Assembly (NCBI GenBank): GCA_036937835.1
Contig: CM072863.1
Span: 14,992,001-15,056,000 of the forward strand
Origin: Pampus argenteus
Taxonomy: Eukaryota > Chordata > Actinopteri > Scombriformes > Stromateidae
Reading direction: 5' to 3'
DNA length: 64,000 nt
This document shows, piece after piece, positions 21,807-34,598 of this stretch (positions are counted from its first letter, which is position 1; each line of letters begins with the position of its first letter). Below the pieces are notes generated by a model, which was given only the letters and a program-made list of their open reading frames with translations, was not told where the DNA came from and ran no database searches. Made by a program: the position numbers and the translations under genes.

Positions 21807-22776
21807 CAGTGGTGGCCGGCCCATAGGGGGCGCTGGGGCGTCGCCCTCCCTGATAAGAGGGGGAAAATATGTCAAATATATTGTTTAGAAATTCTGTTAT
21901 AAATGTCGGTTTTACCCACTAGTGTGTGCCTACATGCAATGTGAATTATAAACTACATTTCCCACCTACTGACAGATTTCCACAGACAGACTTGTATGTT
22001 TCTGTCATGGGGCGTTGATCAGAGCGCCTCAGCAGTGCAGCAAATTAGCCGATGGTATACAGTTGCCAGGGCAAATTAATAAATATATGACCAATCAGTG
22101 TCGCAGAAAGGTATCGTCTTGGGGCGCTGAAAATATCGCCCTCAGAGCAGAAAATACCTCAAGATTCTTGAGAAAGGCTTGTTCGTGCTCTAGTACGACG
22201 CGAGCGCTGTCAAGTCAGCGAGATGATGGCGAATTTAACGAGCGAGGTGCAGCTTCCACCGAATTCGGTGAGATCTTTATTTATCTACCCGTTTGCGAGA
22301 AGGACAATGGAGGAGAAAATCCGGGTTAAGGAGCTGGGACCCAACAAGCCTGAAATTTCACCACTCAGAAAGACAGACGGGCAAAGTTCCTGTACAAATA
22401 AGAACTGTCCATCCCATCCACTCACTCATCATATTACACTCACCTTAGAAACATAAAATTTACCCTTCACTCACTCTCACTCACTCACACACACTGTTGA
22501 TTTGTATAGATTGTATAGCTGATCATACCCTTGCTGTAAAGTTCTGTCAGAAACTAGAATATTGTATTGTATTTGATACCCTTCCTTTCGAAAGCATGGA
22601 TGGAGCCTTATACAACTGAAAATAGTTAATTTACTTTATCTGTGAAACTGGTGAGATTAAAACATCATTGTTGAATTGTAGTCGTCGTCTGACTTCGAAT
22701 TCTTATACTGGACTAGGCAGAAAATATGTATTGTCACATCAGCCCCACCAAGAATATTTTTCACCAGCCGCCACTG
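21807..22776. mobile_element. Non-autonomous hAT-like DNA transposon (970 bp)
   Basis: The ends are imperfect terminal inverted repeats: CAGTGGTGGCCGG at the left and CAGTGGCGGCTGG as the reverse complement of the right end, 11 of 13 matching. An exact 8-bp duplication GATGACAC flanks it. CAGTGG-type ends with 8-bp duplications are hallmarks of hAT transposons. At 970 bp it is too short to encode a full transposase. It keeps one open segment that may be the N-terminus of one, so it is probably an internal-deletion derivative moved by a relative elsewhere. Confidence 0.88.
22226..22456 (+). pseudogene. Remnant resembling the N-terminus of a hAT transposase
   Basis: A short frame inside the hAT-like element, beginning MANLTSEVQLPP and containing FARRTMEEKIRVKELG. 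The EEK..VKELG pattern resembles the region before the TTF/MYM-type zinc finger in fish hAT (ZMYM/ZBED-like) transposases, as I recall them. Nothing of the catalytic domain or the dimerisation domain is present. The frame ends in low-complexity sequence, as expected at an internal deletion. Family assignment is inference. Confidence 0.4.
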
Positions 22777-22784
22777 GATGACAC
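22777..22784. repeat. 8-bp target duplication, right copy (GATGACAC)
   Basis: Matches 21799-21806. The restored empty site would read straight through to CAAAGTGG. Confidence 0.92.
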
Positions 22785-23917
22785 CAAAGTGGTCCAAGCA
22801 GGTGGGATGAAAAAGAAAAAGATGAAAAAAAAAAAAAAAGGCCAGCTCTGCTGTGGGGCTGAACTTTGACACAGCACTGGAGAAGAGCATGAGGACAAAA
22901 CTGAACTCTGTTGGAGATAACACATCCCACCTGGAACACATTCAGGCTTACATATTCAGATTGTGCAGTGATTTATGCCCAGATGTCCCAAGATGGCATA
23001 GTGCCTGCCAATACTATCTGCATGAACTACCCTGAACTAAATTTAGACTTATATGTATAGTACCAATCTTTACAGTATTCACTTGTACATTTAATATGTT
23101 TCAGAATACATATATATATATGTAATATATCAGGGATATCCTGATTAGGCCTGACACAACTGACACCAATGTCTCAAATCATCATGTCATCAGTTTTGTA
23201 GGTGTTTTGTCCTAAACAAAAATTATTGGGCGACATTTCTGGGGGCAGCTTACTCTGGCTCACTGACTGTTGGTATAAAGCTGCTATTTCAGTTGGAATT
23301 CTTCTCCCCTTCCACTATCTGTGTGTTATGCAAGGGCACTGTCACTGCAACCCGGGCTTAGCACTGCCCAAGACATTTGGATTGGTTTAAAGAGTGTTTT
23401 TTTCCCCTATAATAGATGATATATAGGTGCAGCCAGACCATTCTCCAGTGCTGGAACAGCGGGTGAAGATAGGTTTGGCAAAACAAGACGAGAGAGAGTT
23501 ACATAAAAGATCATCCTCTAGGAATCATGAATGTCTGCACCAAAATGTCAATTGCCAAATCACCAGTCGTTAGAAAACATTGTCAGTAAAAGTCAATATT
23601 TTTGCCTCATGTATTGTCTAATCTGTATTTGCTTCAAAATATCAACCTTAAACTTCCCTCAATGGTACTATACACTTTCTACAAAAAAGAATAGGCTAAT
23701 GATGCACATCCATATCAGAAATCATATGTGTTTATAATTGTTCCAAACAGCCACACTCAAAGGTGTGCTTATTTCATTTTGCATATGCAGACAGACAATA
23801 AGATTGAATGTCTCTCTGTTTTAAAATCTATTTTTTTCATTATGCATATTTTCCAGTGAGACCAGGTTTATGCATCATAACTGGTAGGTTTGATTTCAAA
23901 ATACAAACTATAAGTAC
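22785..23917. other. Non-coding spacer
   Basis: Includes a poly(A) run at about 22824-22839 and a short AT repeat near 23110. No gene is supported. Confidence 0.5.
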
Positions 23918-23921
23918 TTAA

Positions 23922-24619
23922 GTTATGGGCAGAAATATGTGCCATCAGAATCTGAATTGGAGGAATTTATAATTGAATTTGAATAGCTAAACTTGAATAA
24001 TTGCATTGGAAAAACTGAATTTGAATCACACAATTTGAGGTGTCGTTGTTTTCAGTTTGTAGACTAGCTCCAGCGCTTGTTGCTAAAACTAACTTAAAAT
24101 AACTGAAACATAGCCTACTAGTTGTCTGATGTACTGTAAACATGATTTGTTTAAGCTCGATGAATAAAAGAAACGTTTCAGCAAAAATAATAAAAGTTTT
24201 AACATTAACAACAGCTAATCAAAAGAAGGTTAAAATATATGTTAATATATGTTATGTTTGATGGGTAGTGCTAGTGCTCAGTGCTCATTAATGTAGAAGG
24301 CACTGATCGGCTGAAGAGGAGTCCTGTGTATCTGTGCTCGATTGCTCTTCCCTCCATCCTTAAACTACCCGGATGTGTGTCACAGTAAATTTGAATTCGC
24401 ATTTTGTGAACTGTATTTGAATTTTGGGAACTGAACATGAATAAAGCCAATTTCAAAATATACTTTTCAGATTCAATTTTTCAATGCAATAATTCAAATT
24501 AATGAATACAATTTCAAACTGCATGATTCAAATTCAGTTTTTCCAATGCAATAATTCAAGTTTAGCTATTCAAATTCAATTATAAATTCCGGTTCTGATG
24601 GCACATATTTCTGCCCATA
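23922..24619. mobile_element. Foldback (long inverted-repeat) DNA element with TTAA target sites
   Basis: The left arm (about 23924-24040) reads TATGGGCAGAAATATGTGCC onward, and the right arm (about 24510-24619) is its reverse complement with few differences over some 105 bp. TTAA flanks both sides (23918-23921 and 24620-24623; the left TTAA is offset by two extra bases, GT). TTAA duplications point to the piggyBac or Kolobok superfamilies. The arms are built of AT-rich sub-repeats, and part of the right arm is duplicated (about 24472-24504 versus 24531-24562). The 0.45-kb middle has no coding capacity. Confidence 0.82.
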
Positions 24620-26684
24620 TTAAGTGCACTATGAAAATTCTGCACAAGTTTGATGCTTGTGTCTAGCACGCAGCACTGTGGTCTGCTTGGTTTCAGTTGA
24701 CCTTGGTGTACCTCTGTTTGGCATACAGAATAGTACTGTATATGGCAACAACTGGCATTGCAGGAGGATGTTTTTTTACTAGCTAGTTCAATGTAGACAT
24801 GAATTTTTGAGTGAGGTGTTAAAGCATTTCGGTGGATCTGGTTGTGGCCTATACATTAGCTACAAAGCTTGCATTACACACTGCCCTCTTGTATGCTTTC
24901 CCATTTCACAGCTGATATACAGTACAGTTATTTCTTATGGACTGTCGTTTTTAGAGTTTCACTATCATTTTACATTATTCGTTATGTGTTTTGACACATC
25001 TTATGATGTTCCCATTCTGTTGGTCACTACCTTGAAGAAAAGAGAAAATGAGTACTAAAGTGCATCTCTCTGTTTGTGTTCAGAGACACGATGAACACAG
25101 TGATACCGTCTGAGAACAGAACCACAAAAATAAGCATATGCACTTGAATAATATAATGCACCATCTCACTGCCAACAACACATATATTATGACATTTGTG
25201 GAAGGCTGTGGTGGAAAAAATATTAATAGCAAGCTCCCTTTGGGCTTTCAGAATATTGAAATGTGGTATGTTTGAGACATTTTTGAACCAGATAATGTAA
25301 AACCTGCATTTGTTTATGCTTCAAAAAGACACTTTCCATTTTCTCATCTATATTGAACATTTTATTAATACAAAATAAGGCATTTCTAATCTCAGATGAT
25401 CTTTTCTTATTTAATTTCAAAATGGTCTACATCTCACATAGAAATAATATAATATTAGTTTCTGGGTTTTAAAATATTTTAGTTAATATTTGTTAGTACA
25501 TCAGGCCACAACGTGTGGAATCATCATATCATATTTCCTAGTATTAGGTTGTATGTCATTTTTGTCATGTATGACAGAATTTTTAAAGGGGGCACTGGGC
25601 ATAGCTGGTGTTCACAATGACAACTTGCCATTTTAAGAGAAAGACTTTAAACAAAGACTTGCATGCTGTGGTTATACTGTAGTTAATCAAGGCACCAGGG
25701 AAACTGAGCATTGAACAATGCAAACCACCTACGCTGGCTCTTCAAAGAGAACCCGTCAAAAGGCTCCCCTCTCCACTATTAGAACATTAAAATAATTGCC
25801 AACAATTATCATTGGGTCCAGTGATTTTGCTAAGTGACTGACTTTTCAGTTGCTGTTTTTTTCTCCGGTTGAGAGGGCAGAACAGAAAATAGATTTTCTT
25901 CTAAGAAATATGAAAGTAACTAACATAAATACTTACTACCTATAGATATTGGCTATTTCTTTCTTTTTTTTAACCATTTGAACAGATGAAAGGCTACACC
26001 ACAAAGTCTGATATTCAAATTCAACAGACTAATCCAGTATGGGAGAGTTGACTGATGAAGTAGCCTATGGCATCTCACAGGACGTATGAATAATTTAATA
26101 GAATCCAAGTTTAATAGTTTCCATTATAGATGAGAGGTAGTACTTAAGGTATATCACTGCACTGTTTACCAGGCTTAAGTCTCACATACGTCTTAAGTCT
26201 TAAGTATGCCTACCTATATTATTATTCTTCCTTGCTCCATTTACCAAATGCAGCAAAATCAAAACATCTCTGCAGTTTAGTTTACATGCTGCATTTGCAC
26301 TGCTTCATATTTTCACATGGCCAGAAATTCATGTGTCCCTTCATTTGCTGGCAGTAGCTTATTCCCTGGCACTGACTGATTTATACACAGGCTAGAGGAA
26401 ACATTCACACACATAACACCTTGGCTACCTGATGTTGTATGGTTGTTGTTGAGGGACTGCCAGAAGCTATTGTAGAAATCTGACACATTGAGTTATAGAA
26501 TTCATTGCTGTATGAGCCACATGGAATATACTATAATATAGTATAAAGTCATACAGACTGGAAGGGTGGTTTATTGTGTGCATTTTGTCTGTGAGATAAG
26601 ATGTCCAACGCAGGTAGCAGGTCAGCTAAAAAAAAAAAAAAAAAAAGCTTTTGACCTGATGCGTGGCTCCAAAGATCACTCGCT

Positions 26685-26693
26685 CTGTGTGTG

Positions 26694-26732
<39 letters not shown>
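26685..26732. repeat. Compound (TG)n(TA)n(GT)n microsatellite
   Basis: Short TG run, then about ten TA units, then about eight GT units. Confidence 0.92.
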
Positions 26733-27386
26733 CCCAGTTAGGAACCCTACATAACCAAATAAAGTTTTATAAATGAAACAAGTGTTTTGTCAAGTGAGAT
26801 TCCTTTTTATCATGTCTGTGTAAGCCCCAGCATTCATTCATTTTTATCTGAGAAACAGAAAGGTCACAGATGTATCATTGTCAATGCCCCTGTCAAAATG
26901 TCCCCAGAGGTTCTCTGAGGTTGTCACGATACCAGATGCTAAGCACAAACCCCTGTCTTGCCTTTATTCCACTCAAAAACTTGATGCTGTTGCAGTGTTG
27001 CAAGCCCACCCACAAGAACATCTCCACCAATGTATCACTCTAACATACATATCAATCATGCAAGTTGTCACACTAGCAGAGGTTAAGTTAGGTCACTGCT
27101 TCCTGACTCTGTCACGCTAGTTCCCATTAAGATGACACCAGCTCATCTCATACTGTACATTTCCACAACAACAGATCAAAAGCAATAATAACTATACTCC
27201 ACGTCTGGATTCCTAGCAATTGGTATGTCACAGTGAGGAGGGCTGGATCGCTGGGATTTCTATGTTTTTTATAGTAAAACAGTCATGTACACAGTGTTGG
27301 GGGGATTAGTTCATTTAAGATTTATTTCACACAAAATATAATCTGCACTGTCTTGTATTCAGTGATATGTTAGTGGTTTAGTCTAT

Positions 27387-27409
27387 AAAAAAAAAAAAAA
27401 AAAAAAAAA
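27387..27409. repeat. Poly(A) run
   Basis: About 23 consecutive A residues. No retroposed gene body was recognised upstream. Confidence 0.85.
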
Positions 27410-27879
27410 GTTGTACAGTATAAACAAAAAGTGCAAAATAAATAAATTCAAGTTTATATTTTAACTTTAAGCTTGTTTTACGTTTGAAGGCAAAACTGTG
27501 ACCATGTTTGAAATTGTTATATATAGTGTGTTTGCCTATGTGCAATGTCCAGTGAGAGTTATTGCTATATTTATTGTACTGTCATTGTAACATAAAACAA
27601 ATAATGTAGAATCAATGGCTGCCAACAAAAAGGGTATGCACTATAGTGTACAAACCTTTGTTTGATTTTGCTACTTATCTTAATTCACATAGAAGTGAAC
27701 AATTTTTGACACAGTCTGTACCTTTGAGTGGACAATGGTACTTCAGTGGTGTTGATGAGGGAGGGGCAAGCGCCACTCTTTTCCCCACCCAGATTGATCC
27801 TACCAGACCAGTGTCCTTCCAGCATCTTATTTAATGATCTATAAATTGAATGGTTTATATTATAGGGACTTTAACATAA

Positions 27880-27982
27880 ACCACTCAAAAATGAGGTGAG
27901 TCCCCACAATGTGACAGCATAAACAGACTTATGTCCTCACAACGTGAGAAATACAAACATACACAAACACACACACACACAT
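27880..27982. repeat. Dispersed CA-associated repeat fragment
   Basis: 'gtccccacaatgtgaca' and 'atgtcctcacaacgtgagaa' followed by a CA run resemble a common fish repeat that flanks CA microsatellites. From memory, without a library match. Confidence 0.45.
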
Positions 27983-28869
27983 AAAAATATTTGGTAGGAA
28001 TGAATCCCCTGTTGAAATTCTCCAAAGCCTCTACTGAGCCTCTGAGAGACACCCCTGTGTCCTTAGGAGCACTCATCTCTGCTCTGCTCTGCTCCTCTCT
28101 CTGTGTTAATCTGAGAGTTATACCCTGGATTGGTCAGGGTAAGCCTAAACATCCTGAGGCTCTTGGAAATACACTTGGACACCCAAAAAACAACCTCTGG
28201 AGGAAATATCCCAACATGACAGTGTTAATTCCGGTTCATCTACCTCTAGGCATACACCGAAATTCATGCCAGGTCTCCATACCCCAGCACGAGTGAAGAG
28301 ACCTGGCATGACTCTCCCAAATGCAGGGACCCTACAAGGACATTCCTCTTGACCATCTGGCATTTTAAGCAGAGTGTACTTTTCTGTTTAGTCTCTTATA
28401 AATCCAGCTGTGTCTATTTGACTAAAACTGAAATATTTAAATGACTTTGAACCCTGCAGCTAGAATAATTACATGAATGCCCTGAGGTTCAAGAAAAAAA
28501 CAGCTATTATACAGCACATCTGATACTAACCATTGCTGATTCAGCTCACAAGTGATACTCATACTGTAGTATGATTGGGGATTATTAGAGAAAACATGAA
28601 AATATTTTCTGTTTTAAAGAACAATCTCAGGAGCTAGAAGTAGCATCTTACTGTTGTTCATGGATGCTTCCTGGGGGTAAAGTAGACATTGCTATTGTCG
28701 TTTCTTATACAGAGAACTCACCCTGACAGCGAAATCAAGACAATTACAGAATCAGACTGCTGTCACATTAAAAATATAGTGTGAATTACAGTACATGATT
28801 CATATCACAGTGAGACAAAGAAAAGGCAGGCATTGCAAGTCTTTACTAAAAAAAAAGGAAAAAAAAAAA

Positions 28870-29262
28870 GGGCAGTTCTCACATCACTACATTGGCTACT
28901 TGTGTGCCAAAAGGTCTAAATGGTTGAGGACTAAAATATATTTGCAATCTGTTTTTCAAACCATTCAGACCACTCAAATTGACTGGAACTGGTTCGCTTT
29001 CAAAATGATGAAGCATCTTTCAGTTTGTATGCATACAATATCTGGAACAAATAAGATCTGACATCTGCTCCAACTCTAAACTACTATCAATCAAGACTAC
29101 ACACTTTCCTGTATGTCACTGCTTTTTTTAAAAACAAATTTGGACATATTTATTTCACTACTTAAGTGCTGTTTGTTCCATTTGTATGCGTTATGTAAAG
29201 CATTTTAAAAGGCCATTTCTCTGAAAGGCGCTACTAAATAAATACACTTGCCTTGCTTGTCA
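28870..29262 (+). mobile_element. L2/CR1-type LINE 3' fragment with tail
   Basis: A stretch near 28880-28920 (CACATC...ACATTGGCTACTTGTGT) resembles the 'HITPVLxSLHWLPV' region near the end of L2 ORF2. It is followed about 300 bp later by a tail 'ctgaaaggcgctactaaataaa' and 'cttgccttgc', typical of L2 3' ends in fish. The coding part is broken by stops and deletions. Confidence 0.5.
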
Positions 29263-29394
29263 AATTTAAGAAATCAAATAGAGATAAGCACTTATTGGCA
29301 CTCACTTTCTTGTAACGTCCTCTGACTAGTGGTGAAAGAACAATCCACCACACTGGTATGGTGGATATCTGTAAAATGAGAACATTTGGGAATC

Positions 29395-29739
29395 TTTTTT
29401 TTTCATGGTAAAGCTCACATCTCTGCATGGAAGTCAGTGTTTCACAGACACAGAGAATCATTTGTCAACTAAATCACCACCTATACAGAAAATGATGGCT
29501 CTGCTGAGTTTATGGTCAGACCTGGATAACTGGTGATCAGAAAGTGGTCCTACAGGCAGACACACACCTAATATGTGCTCTAGTTCTGATTATAAATATG
29601 TTGTGTTTCTTTTTTTTGTTTTAGTATTTAATCTGCTGATGCTGTCTTTTAAATCCTGTCTTTAAACACATTTTTAAATACTCCTCTTCTTGTCTTACGA
29701 TTAGATTTAAAGTTATAACCTGGAAGATGTCTGTTAAGT
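29395..29739 (+). repeat. Duplicated block, copy 1 (about 345 bp)
   Basis: Nearly identical to 32055-32386 in the same orientation, about 2.66 kb apart. The main differences are an extra insertion near 29612-29645 and a shorter segment near 29728. It has no coding potential that I can see. It may be an unnamed interspersed repeat or a local duplication. Confidence 0.9.
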
Positions 29740-31303
29740 TGTTTTTTTTTTACCATATTAGTAATTAAAATAGGGTTCTTGACAAAATCAAGAGTCTACA
29801 AGCCCATTACTCAATTGTCTACTGCTACTTACTATCTGAAATTGGTATCCTTTGAACTGTGCATTCTTGTTATGCTAAAGAAAATCATGAGCTGCATATT
29901 TATGGAAATGTATAACTCATGTCTCTGTTCGTCTCTCTTGATACCTTCAGAGCTGCGCACATGGTCTGAAATAACTGAACAATTCACCCCAGCTGCAGCA
30001 AACAGGGGGAGACAGAGTGCCTTGTGACCATTCATCACCACTAATAGGTCATAGTTTACAACCTGACGTTGGATATACATCATCAGTCAGACATGGAGAC
30101 CAGGGAAAATGGAAGAAGAGGTGTGATTGTACAGTAGTAGTCTGGTAAAATTAGATTATGTGATGTTGGCCACATTCAGTGGTAAACTAAATACAAGACT
30201 GTCTTAGAAGAGCTGGCGCACCTCTATTCTATTTTAAAAGCTGCACCACCAAGGATTTGAAAACAAAGTGGACAGTTGTGTATGAAGTCTTTGGTAGCCT
30301 AAGGTCTATACAGCAGCTATTCTTTTGAGGAAAAAGGGTTTGCTAGGCCACAGGTCATTACATGTGAGAAGTATTTTAGAGAGTATGCACTAAATACAGC
30401 ACGGATCGCATCGGGGGGTGGGGGGCTTTAAGATGACTGACACATAGCCAAGCACTTCCTGAAACAAACCTTAGCCAGTTTGATGCTTAACAGAATTTCA
30501 CACCTGGAGTTGCTAGTGGGTTTATTCAAAGGACCGTCCTTTTCTCTGCTGATGAATCATCTGAATATGACCTCCAAGATCCCATTAAATATATATCTTC
30601 TCTATGATATGCCTTCTGTTCTTCTATGCATCAGTCAAACAATGACAATGTACAATGCAAATACAAAATGGTAAGGAAAGTAAACAACAGCATTTCATTC
30701 TCTGCTAATGCAAACAGTTCATTTGACTTAAAAATGCCCCATTTCACTTTAAACCTCAGATGAAAGATCACCGAGGGATCTATCCTGGCAGGGGATCTTT
30801 TTTCCACACAGTGTGAATTAGAGATTCTCTGTGTTGATGATTGGCTGAGCCCAGCTCATATTGATATCCAGGCAGGTGCCTCCCTGCCATTAAGGTTTAA
30901 TAAGACTTGCCTCATAGTTCCTCATTAATAGCTGCCCACAGGGCACACTCAGGACCTTTGCTTAGAAAGGGGACGAGAACAAGTGAGCAGCAGAGAAGAG
31001 AGGGTGGGGTGACTTGAAAAGGGAGAGATGACTTTCATATGGTTCTACTGACAGAATACTAATGAAGCTGGACACATGTACATATACACACACTACCCGT
31101 TTCTAAGCCCATACAGCCCTGCTCTGGGCTCCAATACACAGCACAGTGATCTACTGCCTGTGAAATTCGTATTCAAACGCCAACCAATTACTTCAATTCA
31201 AAAGGAAAGAGTTTGAAACTCTCACTCTAAATATTTGAGCTGAGGGAGCGAGTCGAGTTCTGGGAGTAAACACCTTCTCTGTGTAGGCCTGATAATGTCA
31301 GGG

Positions 31304-31305
<2 letters not shown>

Positions 31306-31347
<42 letters not shown>
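31306..31347. repeat. (TG)n microsatellite
   Basis: About 20 TG units. Confidence 0.95.
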
Positions 31348-31349
<2 letters not shown>

Positions 31350-31799
31350 GCGTGTGGCAGGACTGAGGACTTGGAAATAACTTGAATGCTAAATCAAAGG
31401 AAGGAGTTATGAATCTTCCCTCTAGATACTCACTAGCTGCTGAACCCTAAAAATCGTGATTTCAACTGCATAGCTCCCGAAGCTAGCCGTACTGAAATTA
31501 AACATGAATCTGCAGTGCTGATGATTGTGATTGTTAACCAGCTTCCATGTGCTCTCTGTTGTTTCAGTGTGAACTATCTATTTGCCTTTTATTACACAAA
31601 TGCTCAAAACCTGCCTTAAGGTACCTCCAACATAAAACCTTTTGGTGTTGTGGCAATGTGCACTAAGAAATCATCTCTGATTATGAGGTGAAGATGAGTT
31701 ATTTGGGTGTAAATAATACGGGTATTAGACTCTTCTTTGGCTCTTTAGGCTCTTCTTTTCATAGTCTGAGATCCATGAAGGCTAAAACATGCTAGACAC

Positions 31800-31965
31800 C
31801 CGGAGTATTGCCCTCAACCTCCCCTCCATCCATCCTTGTGTGTCTGTTATGTTTGTCTGCTGTTTGTCTCACTATCACCGCCTCTTGTTGTATAGTGTAA
31901 AGCGACTTTGAGTTCTTGAAAAGCGCTATATAAATATTATGTATAATATTATTAATGATTATTAG
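31800..31965 (+). mobile_element. LINE (L2-type) 3' tail fragment
   Basis: The motif 'gtaaagcgactttgagt' followed by 'cttgaaaagcgctatataaat' is the standard 3' tail of L2/CR1-like LINEs in fish. Only the tail and about 90 bp of upstream sequence are recognisable. Confidence 0.6.
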
Positions 31966-32054
31966 ATTATCATTATTATTATTAAAAATAATAATAAAGA
32001 CAATTTAAAATCCATGTCATGTTGACTTTTAATAATAAAATAAGGTCTGCTGAG

Positions 32055-32386
32055 TTTTTTCATGGGAAAGCTCACATCTCTGCATGGAAGTCAGTGTTTC
32101 ACAGACACAGAGAATCATTTGTCAACTAAATCACCACCTATACAGAAAATGATGGCTCTGCTGAGTTTATGGTCAGACCTGGATAACTGGTGATCAGAAA
32201 GTGGTCCTACAGGCAGACACACACCTAATATGTGCTCTAGTTCTGATTATAAATATGTTGTGTTTCTTTTGCTGTCACAACTTTTAAATCCTGTCTTTAA
32301 ACACATTTTTAAATACTCCTCTTCTTGTCTTACAATTAGATTTAAAGTTATAACCTGGAAGATTTTCATTTAAATGTCTGTTAAGT
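32055..32386 (+). repeat. Duplicated block, copy 2 (about 332 bp)
   Basis: Same sequence as 29395-29739 with small indels. The two copies share about 220 bp with only isolated changes at the 5' side and diverge by indels at the 3' side. Confidence 0.9.
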
Positions 32387-34535
32387 CACTATCTATCACC
32401 AAATGAGGTAACACAATGGTAATTAAGCCTATGACCCACTGATGAAAGCCCTTGCATTTGCAGTATTATGATTATTACAAACTGGGTGATGGTGATTTTT
32501 TTGCATTCAGATGACAAGCGGTGCAGTTAGTGGTGTTTTCCATCACCCAGTGGTTGGTCGAGAATGGTCTATCGTTAGTCTATATGATTAGTCCAGTACA
32601 AGACCCAAAACTTACATTATATTATTATTATTATTATCTTCATCATCATTATAGTATAGGTTTTTCAAACAAACATGTCACTTATTCAGCAGATGCAGAC
32701 CAAGATGAGTTATTCTTCTGGCAAAAAATATAAGAGCAATAAGTAAGTGCTCTTGTTGAGTCCTCGACAACACTTTAGGGAAAAAATCTATAGTTTTATG
32801 TTGCAATATGTTCACTATCTAGACTCCAAATGTGTCTGCGTGCCTCCTGCTTCTGGAAACAAGGTCGATGAGAACAGTGAACTAAATCAGTTAAGTTGTT
32901 GGCAGCAAAACCAAAACAATGATCTGAAAGATGCTAAATTGCACTGCAGAACTGAGAAGGACTACTGAATCGGGTAATTTTCTCTGGATTTGTTACTAAG
33001 AGCAACCATGCTCACAATACATGTAGACATTTGATTATCTTTAATGCATGGGTTTTAGTTTGTTCAGGGGATGGACAATAGATGTAACCGACACAGTTGA
33101 GACTGGATCAAACAAAGCGTGTAGGCGTGTGTGAATGACCAGAAACCAGAAAGTGCTTTTTTTTTTTTTAAATGCCCTCTTCATCCCAGCTGAGTAAAAT
33201 AGAGTGTGATGCCAGTTCTGCTGAAAACGTATGGGCATCATATTTTGTGCAGGTTACAAAAAGCAGATGAGAAAAATGTCATACACATAGCTCAGCTGTA
33301 AAGGCCAGTGCTGTTTCATTTTGCTTTTCTTCACATCAGACACTCATAAGAGCGTCATTATTTCAACAAAAAGCCCTTTTGACAATATAATGCCAGGTTC
33401 CTTCTTAATCTTGCACTAACTGGTGTATTATTTTGACTTCTTATGACGTTTTATTCTTTTCGCTGTCAAGCTCTGGTTTTACATTTTCATCTGATGTTGT
33501 TTATTCTTCGATCTAAAATAATTCTATTATCATAGTTCTAATTATAAGTTTGTATGAATAAAAAAATGAGTTCAAATTCAAATCTCTCCATTAAATCTCT
33601 AGCCACGTGGCGAGAACCTCTCAATCGATATTTTCTTCTCCTTATCAGTTCCAAGCGAGTGAGCATGGTAGTGGCATACTATTAGGTTATTACAAAAGCA
33701 AATCAGTCAGCAGAATTAATTTTCTTGAAAAATATGAGTCTGGCTAAAGCGAATTAATAACCATTGCAGAGCATGTAGATGGTGAATTTTCATCACTTTC
33801 CCCCAGCCATTTCTACATGCATGTATATGTCTGCTTTGATGATGGCTAGCTGTTGTTTATCATGAGGACGAGGACTTTTGTTCTATGGGCATCAAAGCAA
33901 GGAGAAATTTGCTTTTTTTTATTTTTTATTTTTTGTAATTAAAGGCATGCTTTCTGTCAGAGGAAAAATCTAAACATTTGAGTGCAGAGTTGCGCTATAA
34001 GAAATTGAACATTCGCATAACTGCATAAAACTCCTTAAGTCTCCTAAGTTTTAGGGGTTTTTTTTGTATTGAGCGTGCATGTGTACTGTAAGCCATTAAT
34101 GTGCCTGATCAAGAGGAATGTCTTTATGTATCCACTATCTACAAAGACAAGCAGTGATCAAGCGTGGAGTTGTGATGTGTAGAGAGATGAAACGCTTGTA
34201 TGCTCTTCAGAGTGCAGTGGTGCTGAAAGTGACTGGAGAGCTGTTGGTGACTGGAATGGCACAGACAATGCACAATGTGTCTGGTTAGGAAAACATTTTA
34301 ACCATTCACAGAAGCTGTCTCCCTCTATTTTCAAAATTGCACAGTGGCAGCATGTTCTGGGGTTTAGTTCTGAACCTTTATTTATTCAGGTGACAAGCTG
34401 AACTGAAATTTGAAGTGGGCTTTGGGAACACATCATTAGGAAAGTTTAGTGTTGGTTCTCAAATGTTCAGTGACAGTAAGTATAGTAATTATCCAGCTCA
34501 GGGTCATTTCTTTATTTGCATTTATATAAAAAAAA

Positions 34536-34598
<63 letters not shown>

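Larger units (their letters stand above)
24624..28869. other. Non-coding DNA with simple repeats
   Basis: Poly(A) runs at about 26629-26646 and 27387-27409, an AT/GT compound microsatellite at 26685-26732, and a CA-flanking repeat at 27880-27982. No exon is supported. The region at about 28080-28380 is less AT-rich but I do not recognise it. Confidence 0.45.
29263..31799. other. Non-coding DNA including one copy of a duplicated block
   Basis: Contains the first copy of the block repeated at 32055 (29395-29739), a (GT)n run at 31306-31347, and a balanced, non-repetitive stretch at about 30760-30960 that could be a conserved non-coding element. No exon is supported. Confidence 0.45.
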
